A DNA stretch of 64,000 nt from WVZL01 sp041862375. Its GTDB lineage: Bacteria; Acidobacteriota; Aminicenantia; Aminicenantales; Aminicenantaceae. Numbering within the stretch: position 1 is the first letter of the stretch; the number at the start of each line of letters is the position of its first letter. The stretch lies in assembly GCA_041862375.1 (NCBI GenBank), contig JBGVTE010000027.1:4443-68442 (forward strand), written 5' to 3'. Shown here one piece after another: positions 35,601 through 44,994 of this stretch. The translations under genes were made by a program, and so were the position numbers. The notes beneath the pieces are model-generated. The model made no database searches, had not been told where the DNA came from, and saw only the letters and a program-made list of their open reading frames with translations.

Positions 35601-36953
35601 TTAAATTTTGTATTTTTTAATTTTTGCCCAAAGGGTTTTACGATCTATGCCTAAAATTCTTGCTGTCTTGCTCTTGTTTCCACCCTGAGATTGAAGAACA
35701 TTTTGAATGTACTGCTTTTCAATAACTTCTAAACTTTCAAACCTTTCTCCTGAGGGATTCAAGAAGGAAGAGCTGGCGCTTATTCCATGGTACATCAGGT
35801 CATCTAGTTCTATATCATTCCCCTTTGTAAGCACAACTGCTCTCTCTATTGTATTTTCCAGTTCCCTTATGTTTCCAGGCCAATCATATTCCATAAGTGC
35901 TTTGATAACTTCAGGAGATACAGTGTTGATATTTCTTTTGGCTCTCTTGTTGTATTTTCTCAGAAAATGTTCGACAAGGAGAGGAATGTCCTCTTTTCTC
36001 TCCCTCAAGGGAGGAAGATGGAGGGGAACCACACTCAGCCTGTAAAAGAGGTCTTCCCTAAATTTTCCTTTCCTGACGGTATCAGCCAGGTTTTCATTTG
36101 TAGCAGCGATTATACGCACATGCACTTTAATAGGCTTAGAACTTCCAATTCGAGTCACTTCCCGCTCTTGAATTACTCTTAAGAGTTTTGCCTGGACATT
36201 GAGGCTGATGTTGCTTACTTCATCCAGGAATATATCTCCTCCATTGGCCACTTCAAACCGACCATGTTTTGTTACATAAGCTCCAGTAAAAGACCCTTTG
36301 ATATGCCCAAAAAGCTCACTTTCGAAGAGGGTTTCTACAAGAGCTCCGCAGTCTACTACAACAAAGGGCCCATCTTTTCTGGGGCTATGTTTGTGAATTT
36401 CGCGAGCTAAAAGTTCTTTACCTGTTCCACTCTCTCCGGTTATAAGAATAGTGCTTTCAGTGACACTGACACGCCTTACAATGTCTAATACTTTCTCCAT
36501 AAGTTTGCTTTTTCCGACTACCATATCAAATTCACTTTTAGCCTCTAATTCTTTTCGAAGATAGAGATTTTCTAAGAAAACTTTCCGGCCCCTCAAAGCC
36601 TTTTTAGTGATGACACGTAGTTCAGCAGGACTGAAAGGTTTGGCTATATAATCAAAGGCTCCTCTCTTCATGGCTTCCACTGCCGAGTCTATTGTGGCAT
36701 ATCCGGTGATGATGATAACTGGAGTTTCAGGGCTTTCTACTTTCATTTTACTTAATATTTCCATTCCATCTAATCCAGGCAGTTTTAAATCAAGAAGAAC
36801 AATATGAAAGAATCTAAGTTTAAATAGACGTAAGCCTTCTGAGCCATCTTTAACTGTTTTGACCGTGTATCCTTCTTTTTTTAAGACCTGAGTGCACGAA
36901 TCGAGGATAACTTCGTCATCATCAATGATTAATATGCTGGGTTTTTCATTCAT
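35601..36953 (-). CDS. NtrC-family sigma-54-dependent response regulator
   Basis: 450 residues: receiver (acceptor about D55 in VLLDLKLPG), AAA+ ATPase with Walker A GESGTGKE, Walker B GGDIFLDEV, and a Fis-type helix-turn-helix (SKTARILGIDRKTLWAKIKKY). The sigma-54 contact loop reads GSFTGA rather than the usual GAFTGA. Overlaps its kinase gene by 8 bp. It is divergent in function from, but adjacent to, the hydBGDA promoter and is the obvious activator of both -24/-12 promoters in this window. Confidence 0.93.
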   Translation of the reverse strand: MNEKPSILIIDDDEVILDSCTQVLKKEGYTVKTVKDGSEGLRLFKLRFFHIVLLDLKLPGLDGMEILSKMKVESPETPVIIITGYATIDSAVEAMKRGAFDYIAKPFSPAELRVITKKALRGRKVFLENLYLRKELEAKSEFDMVVGKSKLMEKVLDIVRRVSVTESTILITGESGTGKELLAREIHKHSPRKDGPFVVVDCGALVETLFESELFGHIKGSFTGAYVTKHGRFEVANGGDIFLDEVSNISLNVQAKLLRVIQEREVTRIGSSKPIKVHVRIIAATNENLADTVRKGKFREDLFYRLSVVPLHLPPLRERKEDIPLLVEHFLRKYNKRAKRNINTVSPEVIKALMEYDWPGNIRELENTIERAVVLTKGNDIELDDLMYHGISASSSFLNPSGERFESLEVIEKQYIQNVLQSQGGNKSKTARILGIDRKTLWAKIKKYKI

Positions 36954-38931
36954 CCTTAATTCTTCTTTTTAGAGGAAGCTTAACGGTAAAAGTTGACCCC
37001 TTTCCAACCTGACTTTGAACTTTTATTGTTCCATGATGTTTTTGAATAATGCTGTAGCTAATAGCAAGGCCTAATCCTGTCCCTTTACCGACTTCTTTAG
37101 TTGAGAAAAAGGGCTCAAAGAGTCTTTTTTTATTTTCTTCTTTTATACCGTGGCCGGTGTCGGAAAAATCTATGTTTATATATTCTCCATCGCCGTCTAA
37201 AGATGTCTTGAGTGTGAGAATTCCACTCCCGTCCATGGCTTCTGCAGCATTCAAGATAATATTTATGAAGACCTGTTGTAATTGAGAGCTGTCTGCAACT
37301 ATCCGGGGAATCGAAGGGGAATAGCTCTTTTTAATACGGATATTTTGAAAAAGGGCCTGGCGTTCCATTATGGATAGAGATTTTTCTACAATTTCGTTAA
37401 TATCTGCTAAAATCATTTCAGGCTCTTTGGGACGAGCAAATTCAAGAAGACCTTTAACAATATCTTTACAGCGGGTGGTCTCTTTAACTATTTTTCGTAG
37501 GTTCTCGTAGATAGGGCTTTTTTTATTCATATCTTCAAGAAGAAGGTGACTGTAGATGAGAATTCCTCCCAAAGGATTATTTATTTCGTGGGCAATTCCT
37601 GCTGCTAATTTTCCTAGTGAGGCCAATTTTTCCGATTGGATGAGGTGAGCTTGCATTTCTGTTAATTCCTTTGTTCGTTCTTCAACTTTTTTTTCCAAAG
37701 TCTTTCCCCACTCGATAAGTTTTTCATTAGCTACTGTCAAATCTTCTGTCATTCGATTAAATGAATTGGCTAAGTACCCGATTTCATCTTTAGACTTTAC
37801 CTCTACCCTATGAGATAAATCTCCTTTTGCTATCTTTCGAGTTGCCAAAACCATATTCTGAAGGGGATTAATAATCCTTGTTGTGGAAAAATAGAGGATT
37901 ACGAGTAATAAAACAACACAAAGGGAGGCAATAATGATGAAAGTACGCATGACTCTATTAGTAGTATCAATGTAAGGTTTTTCCAGCATCCCTACATAGA
38001 GGATACCGATAATTTTCCCCTCTATGTTTTTTATAGGCTCGTAGGCAGTAATGTACCAGTAGTTAACAACAAACGCTCTATCAATCCAGGGTTTTCCTTC
38101 AATAAGTACAGCGCTGTTAACTTCTTTTGAAACGCGCGTAGCAATCGCTCTCTCTCCTCTTTCGTTCGACACATTGGTTGAGATGCGCAAATCATGCTGA
38201 AAAATTGTAGCTGTTCCAATATCTCGTCCTTTATACTTTTCTTCCTTGTATACAATTTCTTTTACCCGGTCGACAATTTCATAGTTGCGATTGAGCAGTA
38301 TTCCTCCATAGAGAATCCCGATGAGATTATTGTTTTCATCAACAACAGAAGAAGCTGCTTTTAACAGAAGACCACTTGTTTCTTTCTTTTCAGGCCTTGG
38401 AGCTGCTTTTGGTGTTTCGATAAATTCCATGTAAGCCTGCTTAACCAGATCTTCTCCCTCTTTGAGGAGTTCTTCTTTTGGAATAATCTGAGGATAGGCA
38501 AGGCTGCCTCTCTTAAGCGCCCTTTTTATCATTTCATCTTGAGATTGGTCATCTCCTACTTCTTCGGGATTTCTAGTTCTTATTATCACCTCTCCTCTTT
38601 TATCTGTTAAAGTCAGTATATCGAGCCCATAATCCTCTCTTACCCGGTTGAGATATCTAAATAGAATATCTTTTTGATCATTATGAATAGCCTCATGGAG
38701 ACTTTCTCTTGCGGCAGTTAGACTTACAATTTCCTTTATATCGTTTAATTTTTCGTTGAAAACCATCCAGGCAGCAGCTAGATCATGTCTTACCTTTGCC
38801 TGAGCTTGAGAGATGATGGTATTCTTAACCAATCTCGAACCGAAACTTAAGGATAATAAACCTCCGATAATAATTACGATAAGAAAACTGAGGATAAGCT
38901 TTGTTCTTAGAGATAAAGGAGAAAGTTTCAT
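36946..38931 (-). CDS. Membrane sensor histidine kinase with extracytoplasmic Cache domain
   Basis: 661 residues: first membrane helix about 11-30, a large extracytoplasmic Cache-type sensor (about 31-330; GILYGGILLNRNYEIVDRV and GKIIGILYVGMLEKP are typical), second helix about 331-350, HAMP (STTRIINPLQNM), a coiled coil, HisKA with AAGIAHEINNPLG and HATPase with GTGLGLAISYSI. It pairs with the overlapping NtrC-type regulator. A periplasmic small molecule is the likely signal. Confidence 0.92.
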   Translation of the reverse strand: MKLSPLSLRTKLILSFLIVIIIGGLLSLSFGSRLVKNTIISQAQAKVRHDLAAAWMVFNEKLNDIKEIVSLTAARESLHEAIHNDQKDILFRYLNRVREDYGLDILTLTDKRGEVIIRTRNPEEVGDDQSQDEMIKRALKRGSLAYPQIIPKEELLKEGEDLVKQAYMEFIETPKAAPRPEKKETSGLLLKAASSVVDENNNLIGILYGGILLNRNYEIVDRVKEIVYKEEKYKGRDIGTATIFQHDLRISTNVSNERGERAIATRVSKEVNSAVLIEGKPWIDRAFVVNYWYITAYEPIKNIEGKIIGILYVGMLEKPYIDTTNRVMRTFIIIASLCVVLLLVILYFSTTRIINPLQNMVLATRKIAKGDLSHRVEVKSKDEIGYLANSFNRMTEDLTVANEKLIEWGKTLEKKVEERTKELTEMQAHLIQSEKLASLGKLAAGIAHEINNPLGGILIYSHLLLEDMNKKSPIYENLRKIVKETTRCKDIVKGLLEFARPKEPEMILADINEIVEKSLSIMERQALFQNIRIKKSYSPSIPRIVADSSQLQQVFINIILNAAEAMDGSGILTLKTSLDGDGEYINIDFSDTGHGIKEENKKRLFEPFFSTKEVGKGTGLGLAISYSIIQKHHGTIKVQSQVGKGSTFTVKLPLKRRIKDE

Positions 38932-39023
38932 GCTAATTGTTGATGTACTATTGAGAAGGATTTTTATCCTATTTTAAACATAATTATACAATAATTAAAA
39001 AAACAAGTACAAATTAAAATTGT

Positions 39024-39050
39024 AAGCATCTTTTTTTTCGTGATATAAGG
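39024..39050. repeat. Partial copy of the AAGCATCTTTTTTTC element (left end only)
   Basis: AAGCATCTTTTTTTTCGTGATATAAGG matches the left end of the element at 61106-61198. I cannot find the matching right end, so this is a half copy or a copy whose other half has decayed. It lies in the gap between two divergent genes, 38932-39202. Confidence 0.55.
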
Positions 39051-39202
39051 TAGTCTTTATGAATAGCTTCGCTCCCATTAAAATTCTTCGTGCAAATACA
39101 ACCCGAGAATTATTATGCCCCTCAAGATTCTTTTCTCTTGTTGCTTAACAAGTATTGTGCCCCAGAAATTTATGTGTTACTTTTGATGGTGAGGTAATCG
39201 CT

Positions 39203-40597
39203 ATGAAAATCGGAAATATCCTAAGAACTGGCCTGGTGAACAGCCTGTTTCAAATTGGATTTCTGATAGTAATGTTTGCTGTCGGACATACGACCGCATT
39301 AGAATTCAGTCCAAGTTTGAGATTTATAATTCTCACCTTAATAATTCTCGTACCTAGCATTATTTGGGCTCTGTTTTTTTATCTCCAGGACAGATACGAA
39401 CCTGAACCGGTCTCTTACATACTAGCCTCATTTACCGCTGGTATGGCAGCAGCGAGCCTTGGGGCTATCCCACTCTACCAGATAATTTTTCGTGTTAAAG
39501 AATGGATATATGCCTCTACACCTCTATTCATACTCGGATCATTTTTTATTAAAGCCTCTGTGGCAAGTATATTATTATATGCAGTACTTCGTTATGGATT
39601 TTACCCTCTAAAAGAATTCGACAGTCCTCCTGATGGTATGGTATATGGGGCAATTGTGGGAACCGGATTTGCCTTTGTAAACAGTCTACATTATCTATGG
39701 CTACATCCCTCCTTTACTATCTTCACTATTGCCTTCACTGCTTCAGTTAACATACTAGTCTACTCTGCTGTTGGTTCCTTGATCGGTTATACGCTTGGAA
39801 ATTCCAAATTTCGGAGAAAAAACATCGATTTCTCTTCATTCTGCGCAGTGAGTGTTGGACTACTTTCTCTTGGAGTCTATCACATTTTAAGCGAATTTGT
39901 TTTCGTCTCAGGAATTCACCATGCCTTCTGGCTCTGTTTCATCCTGACGCTAATCTATTCCTTCATAATACTTGGCTTTTGTTACTTGAAAATTCAGAAA
40001 ATCACAAAGAAATACATCTCCGTAGAAATACAGCCTGCCCCAAAGTTTGATTTCCTCACAACTCTATTCATCGTCATCCTACTGTGTGTTTCAGGAGTTA
40101 TTTCCCACCAAGGTTTACTCGGCAAAAAATTCATCAGCACAGAACAAGGCTTTTCATTCCGCTATCCTCACTCTCTATCTCCATTCTCTCTTGAGAGAAT
40201 TTCGCAGCCTTTGATTGCAATTAACAACATGTTTAAAATACTCTTCTCTGGAGAAAACAGCTCTCCACCATACACTTTTTCAGCCAAAGTCGAAAAAAGA
40301 GATGATTATGAGAAAGGCCTGGATCCTCTTCGTCATGTTGAATCCAGGCAGACTGAGAGTTTTTTAGTAGAAGATATAACAGTAGGTGAAAAAAGAGGAA
40401 AAAGAATAGTATACAGTTATTTACAGAGAGAGTTTGATTTTAAAAGCGGATTTCCCAAGCTTATCAAAATATTTACCGATATCATCCCTGTAGGAACACA
40501 TGTTATTATCTTCACTTATAAAGCTGAGTCTTCACACTTTGAGGCTGGATTAAAGCAGTACAATAAAATACTGACGAGCCTGAGATGGAAAGATTAA
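39203..40597 (+). CDS. PrsW-like multi-spanning membrane protein, catalytic motif degenerate
   Basis: 464 residues from ATG 39203 (GAGG upstream; a TTG at 39155 lacks a ribosome site). About eight to nine membrane segments, then a soluble C-terminal domain of about 140 residues. The PrsW landmarks DRYEPEPV and EFDSPPDGMVYGAIVGTGFAF are present. However, the EExxK that should precede them reads SFFIK, and the later FAxxEN reads FAFVNS. The metalloprotease function is therefore probably lost, leaving a scaffold or sensor role. 13 bp upstream of a secreted protease. Confidence 0.75.
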   Translation: MKIGNILRTGLVNSLFQIGFLIVMFAVGHTTALEFSPSLRFIILTLIILVPSIIWALFFYLQDRYEPEPVSYILASFTAGMAAASLGAIPLYQIIFRVKEWIYASTPLFILGSFFIKASVASILLYAVLRYGFYPLKEFDSPPDGMVYGAIVGTGFAFVNSLHYLWLHPSFTIFTIAFTASVNILVYSAVGSLIGYTLGNSKFRRKNIDFSSFCAVSVGLLSLGVYHILSEFVFVSGIHHAFWLCFILTLIYSFIILGFCYLKIQKITKKYISVEIQPAPKFDFLTTLFIVILLCVSGVISHQGLLGKKFISTEQGFSFRYPHSLSPFSLERISQPLIAINNMFKILFSGENSSPPYTFSAKVEKRDDYEKGLDPLRHVESRQTESFLVEDITVGEKRGKRIVYSYLQREFDFKSGFPKLIKIFTDIIPVGTHVIIFTYKAESSHFEAGLKQYNKILTSLRWKD

Positions 40598-40610
40598 AAG
40601 TGAGAATGGG

Positions 40611-41987
40611 ATGAGTGGTAAAAAGATAAAAACGTTCATAGCTTTTATTGTTTTCATCATCATCTGTTTCTCTGTCGCAGCAGAAGATATTCCCTCCGAT
40701 GTCACTCCATTTGTAAGATTAGGCCATCTGGTCAAAGTATCAATTTTTAAAAATCCTGTTATTGATCAAAAAACTAGCAAGATCATCAGCAATGGACAAT
40801 TGATAAGAGAAGAAATAGTCCAAATGCCTGTAGGATCGGGAACAATCATAAGCTCTGATGGCTTGATCCTGACAAATAACCATGTGTATCAAATGAAAGA
40901 AGATACTCAATATGACCGTGACACACACATGCTCTACGTAGCACAACCTGCTAGTAAATCAATGTTAGTCTACACGCTTAAAGATAATGATCCCCTCAAA
41001 GTCCCTGAACTTCAATACATAGCAGATCCTGTAAGCCTTGATGAAAGACGTGATACTGCGCTGTTAAAAATTGTAAGGGATAAGGAAGGGAAGGAAATAA
41101 AGAAAGATAATTTTTCTTTTTTAAAAATGGGAAATCCTTACGCAATAAAGCTTAACGAGGCAATCACAATCTATGGTTACCCGTCGAAGGGGGGCGATAC
41201 CATAACTATAACAGAGGGGAAATTTCTCGGCTTTTACCACGATGAGCGTTTCTACGGGCTGGATGGTTTTATCAAGACAAATGCAGCCATGGCTCCTGGT
41301 AACAGTGGAGGAGCTGCAATAAATAAAAAAACACTCATCGGAGTGCCTACTGCTGTTACGTTGCCTACATTAGCTGGTTCGGATTTAGGGTATATCCATC
41401 CAATTACTTGGGCAGCAAAGGTCTTAACGGTTGCAAAACATAAGTTCAATTTGAAAACACCTGTAATTCCTGCCCCATGGTTTCAAAGTGACCACAATAC
41501 TGACGAAACTTTGGATAGAATGTATGTGAGCGGAAAAGTAGTCTCTTCACATTCGCAGCAGGGAATATCCGCTGTAGTGATTATAGCCCGGGAGGACAGG
41601 AGTTTTGAAGAGATTGAAAACCTGCATAGAGAATTGCAGATAGTGAATGTGATTTTTCTCGTCCAAAGATTGCATGATAAGGGTCTTTCGGTTGAAGAGA
41701 TTGCCGAGAGGTTTCAGGCACCACAGGAGGAAATTCGTAACATAGTCGCAACTAATATATCCAGCGAAGACCTATTGCCGGACACAGTGAGCGCGATTAA
41801 TGGAGAATTTTTCTATAATTTTACTGAAAGCGACAAGCAGGGATTCTTTATTCTCAGCATACCGAGAGGACGAAGAGTGAAAGTGTACGTTACAGGTCAG
41901 GGATTCCACACCTTTGAAAAAGAGATTGAGCTTGGTTACAGACTTTCTCAGAACTTGGGTAAAATCACAATCTTTAGACAACAATAA
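40611..41987 (+). CDS. Exported trypsin-like (S1C/HtrA-type) serine protease
   Basis: 458 residues with a signal sequence (residues 7-23). Triad motifs: His in LTNNHVY, Asp in ERRDTALLKI, Ser in APGNSGGAA. No PDZ domain follows. Instead there is a carboxypeptidase-regulatory-like beta domain (VSGKVVSS ... GFFILSIPRGRRVKVYVTG) interrupted by a helical insert (VFLVQRL-like segment and LSVEEIAERFQAPQEEI) that looks like a helix-turn-helix. Likely periplasmic. Cotranscribed with the PrsW-like gene. Confidence 0.8.
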   Translation: MSGKKIKTFIAFIVFIIICFSVAAEDIPSDVTPFVRLGHLVKVSIFKNPVIDQKTSKIISNGQLIREEIVQMPVGSGTIISSDGLILTNNHVYQMKEDTQYDRDTHMLYVAQPASKSMLVYTLKDNDPLKVPELQYIADPVSLDERRDTALLKIVRDKEGKEIKKDNFSFLKMGNPYAIKLNEAITIYGYPSKGGDTITITEGKFLGFYHDERFYGLDGFIKTNAAMAPGNSGGAAINKKTLIGVPTAVTLPTLAGSDLGYIHPITWAAKVLTVAKHKFNLKTPVIPAPWFQSDHNTDETLDRMYVSGKVVSSHSQQGISAVVIIAREDRSFEEIENLHRELQIVNVIFLVQRLHDKGLSVEEIAERFQAPQEEIRNIVATNISSEDLLPDTVSAINGEFFYNFTESDKQGFFILSIPRGRRVKVYVTGQGFHTFEKEIELGYRLSQNLGKITIFRQQ

Positions 41988-42056
41988 GCTATCTACTTTA
42001 TCTCCGCTTGCAAAAAGAGAGGATCTTGTTTCCCTTGCTTTCAAATTAGTTTAGTT

Positions 42057-42533
42057 TTAAATAAGCACCTTTATAAAATAGAATGTCATGATACCCGAAG
42101 CAATCAGCTTGAGGATCATCCCGACCATGATACCTATAAATACTCCCCATCCAGCTTTTAGGGCTTCAAAGCCGCTCTTCCCTTTCAATAATTCACCGAT
42201 GATCGCACCCAGAAAAGCACCGATAATCATTCCCAGCGGAGGAGCGTAGATTAACCCGATAATCATCCCGATAATTGCTCCCCAGAATCCATATCTTGAG
42301 GCGCCCAATTTTTTTGCACCTACTGCAGGCACAATGTAGTCGAGTACAGTAACAACCAGAGTAAGCGCAGCCATCCCAATCAAGAATTCAGGACTGAATG
42401 GCTCCCAGCCCTTAGCGAAGGAAAGGAGAATTAAAGCTAAAAAACTAAAAGGAGGCCCAGCAATACCAGGGACAACACAACCGATCAGTCCGATAACAAT
42501 GCAAATACATCCAAGTATGATTAACACATCCAT
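42057..42533 (-). CDS. DUF456 family membrane protein
   Basis: 158 residues, almost entirely hydrophobic, with Gly-rich helices (GFWGAIIGMIIGLIYAPPLGMIIGAFLGAIIGELL) and the N-terminal GCVVPGIAGPPFSFLAL typical of DUF456. Function unknown in the family. It stands downstream of the MFS remnant. Confidence 0.8.
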   Translation of the reverse strand: MDVLIILGCICIVIGLIGCVVPGIAGPPFSFLALILLSFAKGWEPFSPEFLIGMAALTLVVTVLDYIVPAVGAKKLGASRYGFWGAIIGMIIGLIYAPPLGMIIGAFLGAIIGELLKGKSGFEALKAGWGVFIGIMVGMILKLIASGIMTFYFIKVLI

Positions 42534-42563
42534 TATTAAATCATAACCAGCAGATTAAATCCC

Positions 42564-42915
42564 TCATACTGATGACCCAGTATAGGCGATTGTTTCTCCC
42601 ATTACCCTCCTCGTTTCTTCCTCATCTACATGAGAAAAAAAGTTGGCGAAAGCAGTGCCGAAAACACTCTTTAGATTTAGATAAGGCCTTGCTGTGTCAA
42701 GGTTTCTATCAACGTACATGGCAAGGAGGTTAAAGAATGCCCAGAGTGGAAGCCAGAAGAATAAGCCGAGTATTACTAAAAACAGGGCGAATTTCACATC
42801 TGAAAGGGCTGTATACATATCTCGAAATTTTTTTCCGATAGTAGGCAAATCGTTCAAGCACTTCTACAGAATTTGCCACCCAAAAAACCTTTGGGAAAGG
42901 TGTCCTTTTTCCCAT
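42564..42915 (-). pseudogene. Remnant of an MFS / peptide-type transporter
   Basis: A GAGGGA-led ATG at 42915 begins MGKRTPFPKVFWVANSVEVL and continues ERFAYY, a typical N-terminus of POT-like MFS transporters. After about 26 codons the homologous reading shifts to another frame, which runs LFLVILGLFFWLPLWAFFNL and continues to a stop at 42564. This joins the extreme N-terminus to an internal helix with most of the gene missing. An internal deletion with frame change is the simplest reading. Confidence 0.55.
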
Positions 42916-43059
42916 AGCTCCCTCACAAGCTCTGTGTAATTACAATCAGTTCTTCTAAAAATTAATGCTTTTTTAGGCTCCGGTAACGGATAATTATTCG
43001 AGGTAGAAATATTATACAAACACCATACGATAAGCAAGCAAAAAGACAATTTTTTAAAT

Positions 43060-43166
43060 AAGTATCTTTTTCTCCGAGATAAGAGCTAAAGCAGTCACCA
43101 GCGAGGGAGTATGAGGCTTTAAGGCACGCTCGCTTGTTTATCAATTATCATGGAAAATAGATGCTT
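43060..43166. repeat. MITE-like inverted-repeat element, copy 2
   Basis: Ends AAGTATCTTTTT and, on the other side, AAAATAGATGCTT are inverted relative to each other and match the ends of the 61106-61198 element (AAGCATCTTTTTTTC / GAAAAAAAGATGCTT is the ideal form). The interior differs and includes its own partial symmetry. No coding capacity. Confidence 0.6.
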
Positions 43167-43204
43167 ACAAAAATGGACATTTATAAACGGAATTAATTGT
43201 TAGG

Positions 43205-43717
43205 TTAGATGTTCGAGACACCTTGTGGTACTGGCTTTATGATGAGAATGGCTTCAAGGAGTGATACGACGACTTTTTCGCAATTGCCCTCTTTAATCTG
43301 GTCTTGAGCTTCTCTCAATTTGCTCTCAAAATGTTCAGCAATTGAGCTAATTGCAGACGGCTTACCTGATTTGTCAAAATCCTCAAAATCGGGCTTTATT
43401 ATCTTGAAAGCCTCCCAGAGTGATTTGAATCCTTCATCGTCAAGTAAATTAGTATTACTGAAGCGCTCCTTAGCCATTAGTATTTTTGCTTCTACATCAC
43501 TTGGATAATCAGTATGCGGTAATGTCAACAAAATAGCATCCAGGATGAGATACAGCCCCTTTTCATTATTGTTATTTTTAAATTGCTCTTTAGCGGATAC
43601 AATTTTTTCCTCAGCTTCAACTGCAGTGGGAAAAGATGCTTTTTGGCAGGAAGATAGGAATATAAAAAGAGCCAGCAAAGCTACTAAAATAACAATAAGA
43701 TTTTTTTGTTTCATCAT
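43205..43717 (-). CDS. Small lipoprotein of unknown function
   Basis: 170 residues from ATG 43717, which has GAGGAG seven bases upstream; the TTG at 43732 overlaps that ribosome site and is rejected. Signal peptide with lipobox FLSSC. The mature part contains two or three similar helical segments (VEAEEKIVSAKEQFKN, VEAKILMAKERFSN, FESKLREAQDQIKEG), so it is probably a short helical repeat (TPR-like). Role unknown. Confidence 0.7.
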   Translation of the reverse strand: MMKQKNLIVILVALLALFIFLSSCQKASFPTAVEAEEKIVSAKEQFKNNNNEKGLYLILDAILLTLPHTDYPSDVEAKILMAKERFSNTNLLDDEGFKSLWEAFKIIKPDFEDFDKSGKPSAISSIAEHFESKLREAQDQIKEGNCEKVVVSLLEAILIIKPVPQGVSNI

Positions 43718-43754
43718 GATCACTCTCCTCAATTATTTTTACCGTTCCTAATTC

Positions 43755-43886
43755 CATTTTATTCAATTCCGTGAACATTAAAGCTAAATTCTCCCCATTA
43801 AAGACGAGCACAGGAGCCTTTACATTCTCAAGTTCACTCCTTAAGCCATACTGCAACCCGAGCGAAAAATACAAGACATGAACCAC
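43755..43886 (-). pseudogene. Possible alpha/beta-hydrolase fragment
   Basis: One minus-strand frame encodes ENVKAPVLVFNGENLALMFT, which resembles the strand and acid loop before the last blade of alpha/beta hydrolases (VPVLVFxGExD). It is short, has no complete fold, and overlaps the region just upstream of the lipoprotein gene. Could be debris of a neighbour of the intact aminopeptidase, or chance. Confidence 0.25.
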
Positions 43887-43923
43887 TCAGACTCCAATAT
43901 CTTCAGTAATTTCTCTCTATATA

Positions 43924-44961
43924 TCACTCAAAATCCTTCATGGCTTTAAGCAAAGCTCTCTGGATCGGTTTTTCACCCATCCAATGGCCAGCGGCTTCAG
44001 CGATAAATATTTTCGATTTAGGGAGCGACTTGTGCAGCCGGTAGGCAGCTTTAGGAGGACAAATAACATCATACCTCCCGTTTACTATGATGGTTGGAAT
44101 ATTAGAAATCTTTTTAATATTATTCCATAGCTGATTTTCCTTCAGGAAACATCCATTCGCCATGTAAAAGTTTTCAAGAAGGCCAAATGCATAGGGATTG
44201 TAATCCCTTATAAAGTCCTCTACTACCTTGTCAGGAACTACCAATCCGCTTATTTTGATCTCGTATCTTGCCCACGCTTTACTGTATTTATCCTTCTCGG
44301 CCTGGCTTCCATCATGAATCAACCGGAAGAGGTACTCATGTAAGGGGCGCTTAGACGGCTCGGGCAACGAGTCAAGTAATGCCCCGTATATCTCAGGGAA
44401 AAACCGGGCAACACCTCCGTGATAAAAATGGTCTATTTCCTCCTTTGTTGCAGTAAAAACTCCCCTGAGTATCATCCCGCTAACATTCTCTGGGTAGGCT
44501 TCTGCGTATGACAGACCGAGGGTTGTTCCCCAGGAACCGCCGAAGAGTATCACCTTCCCGAGTTTTAAGTGTTTTCGCAGGCGTTCGATATCATCGACAA
44601 GGAATTGGGTAGTGTTGTCTTTTATTTCACCGTAAGGTCGTGATCTCCCTGAACCGCGCTGGTCATAAAGAACAATCAGGAACTTCTCAGGATTGCAAAA
44701 ACGCCTCATGTATGGCGAAGAACTTCCTCCAGGCCCTCCATGGAGGAAAAATACCGGCTTCCCTTTCGGATTCCCTGAGAGCTCATAATAAATTTCATGT
44801 ATTCCAGATACTTTGAGATAACCGGTTTTAAATGGTTCTATCTCAGGCCAGAGGCTTATTATTTCTCTTCTGCCTTCAACGCCATGACTCGCAACAAAGA
44901 GTACTGCACAAAGGGAAATAAAACTCGAAATGATTATAAAGATACGTTTCTTTCTTTTCAT
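43924..44961 (-). CDS. Exported prolyl aminopeptidase (S33, alpha/beta hydrolase)
   Basis: 345 residues from ATG 44961, chosen because AAGGAGG lies 8-14 bases upstream inside the longer reading frame. An N-terminal hydrophobic segment (IIISSFISLCAVLFVAS) anchors or exports it. Motifs: HGGPGGSSSP oxyanion loop, DQRGSGRS, GGSWGTTLGL nucleophile, GRYDVICPP acid, AGHWMGE His. It removes N-terminal proline from peptides and complements the DPP and POP enzymes in this window. Confidence 0.85.
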   Translation of the reverse strand: MKRKKRIFIIISSFISLCAVLFVASHGVEGRREIISLWPEIEPFKTGYLKVSGIHEIYYELSGNPKGKPVFFLHGGPGGSSSPYMRRFCNPEKFLIVLYDQRGSGRSRPYGEIKDNTTQFLVDDIERLRKHLKLGKVILFGGSWGTTLGLSYAEAYPENVSGMILRGVFTATKEEIDHFYHGGVARFFPEIYGALLDSLPEPSKRPLHEYLFRLIHDGSQAEKDKYSKAWARYEIKISGLVVPDKVVEDFIRDYNPYAFGLLENFYMANGCFLKENQLWNNIKKISNIPTIIVNGRYDVICPPKAAYRLHKSLPKSKIFIAEAAGHWMGEKPIQRALLKAMKDFE

Positions 44962-44994
44962 ATTCACTAACCTCCTTAAAAACGTGTGCATTTT

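Noticed and set aside
42864..43049. 61-codon minus-strand ORF in the gap before the MFS remnant
   Set aside because: No family similarity, no ribosome site, and it overlaps the MFS remnant in another frame.
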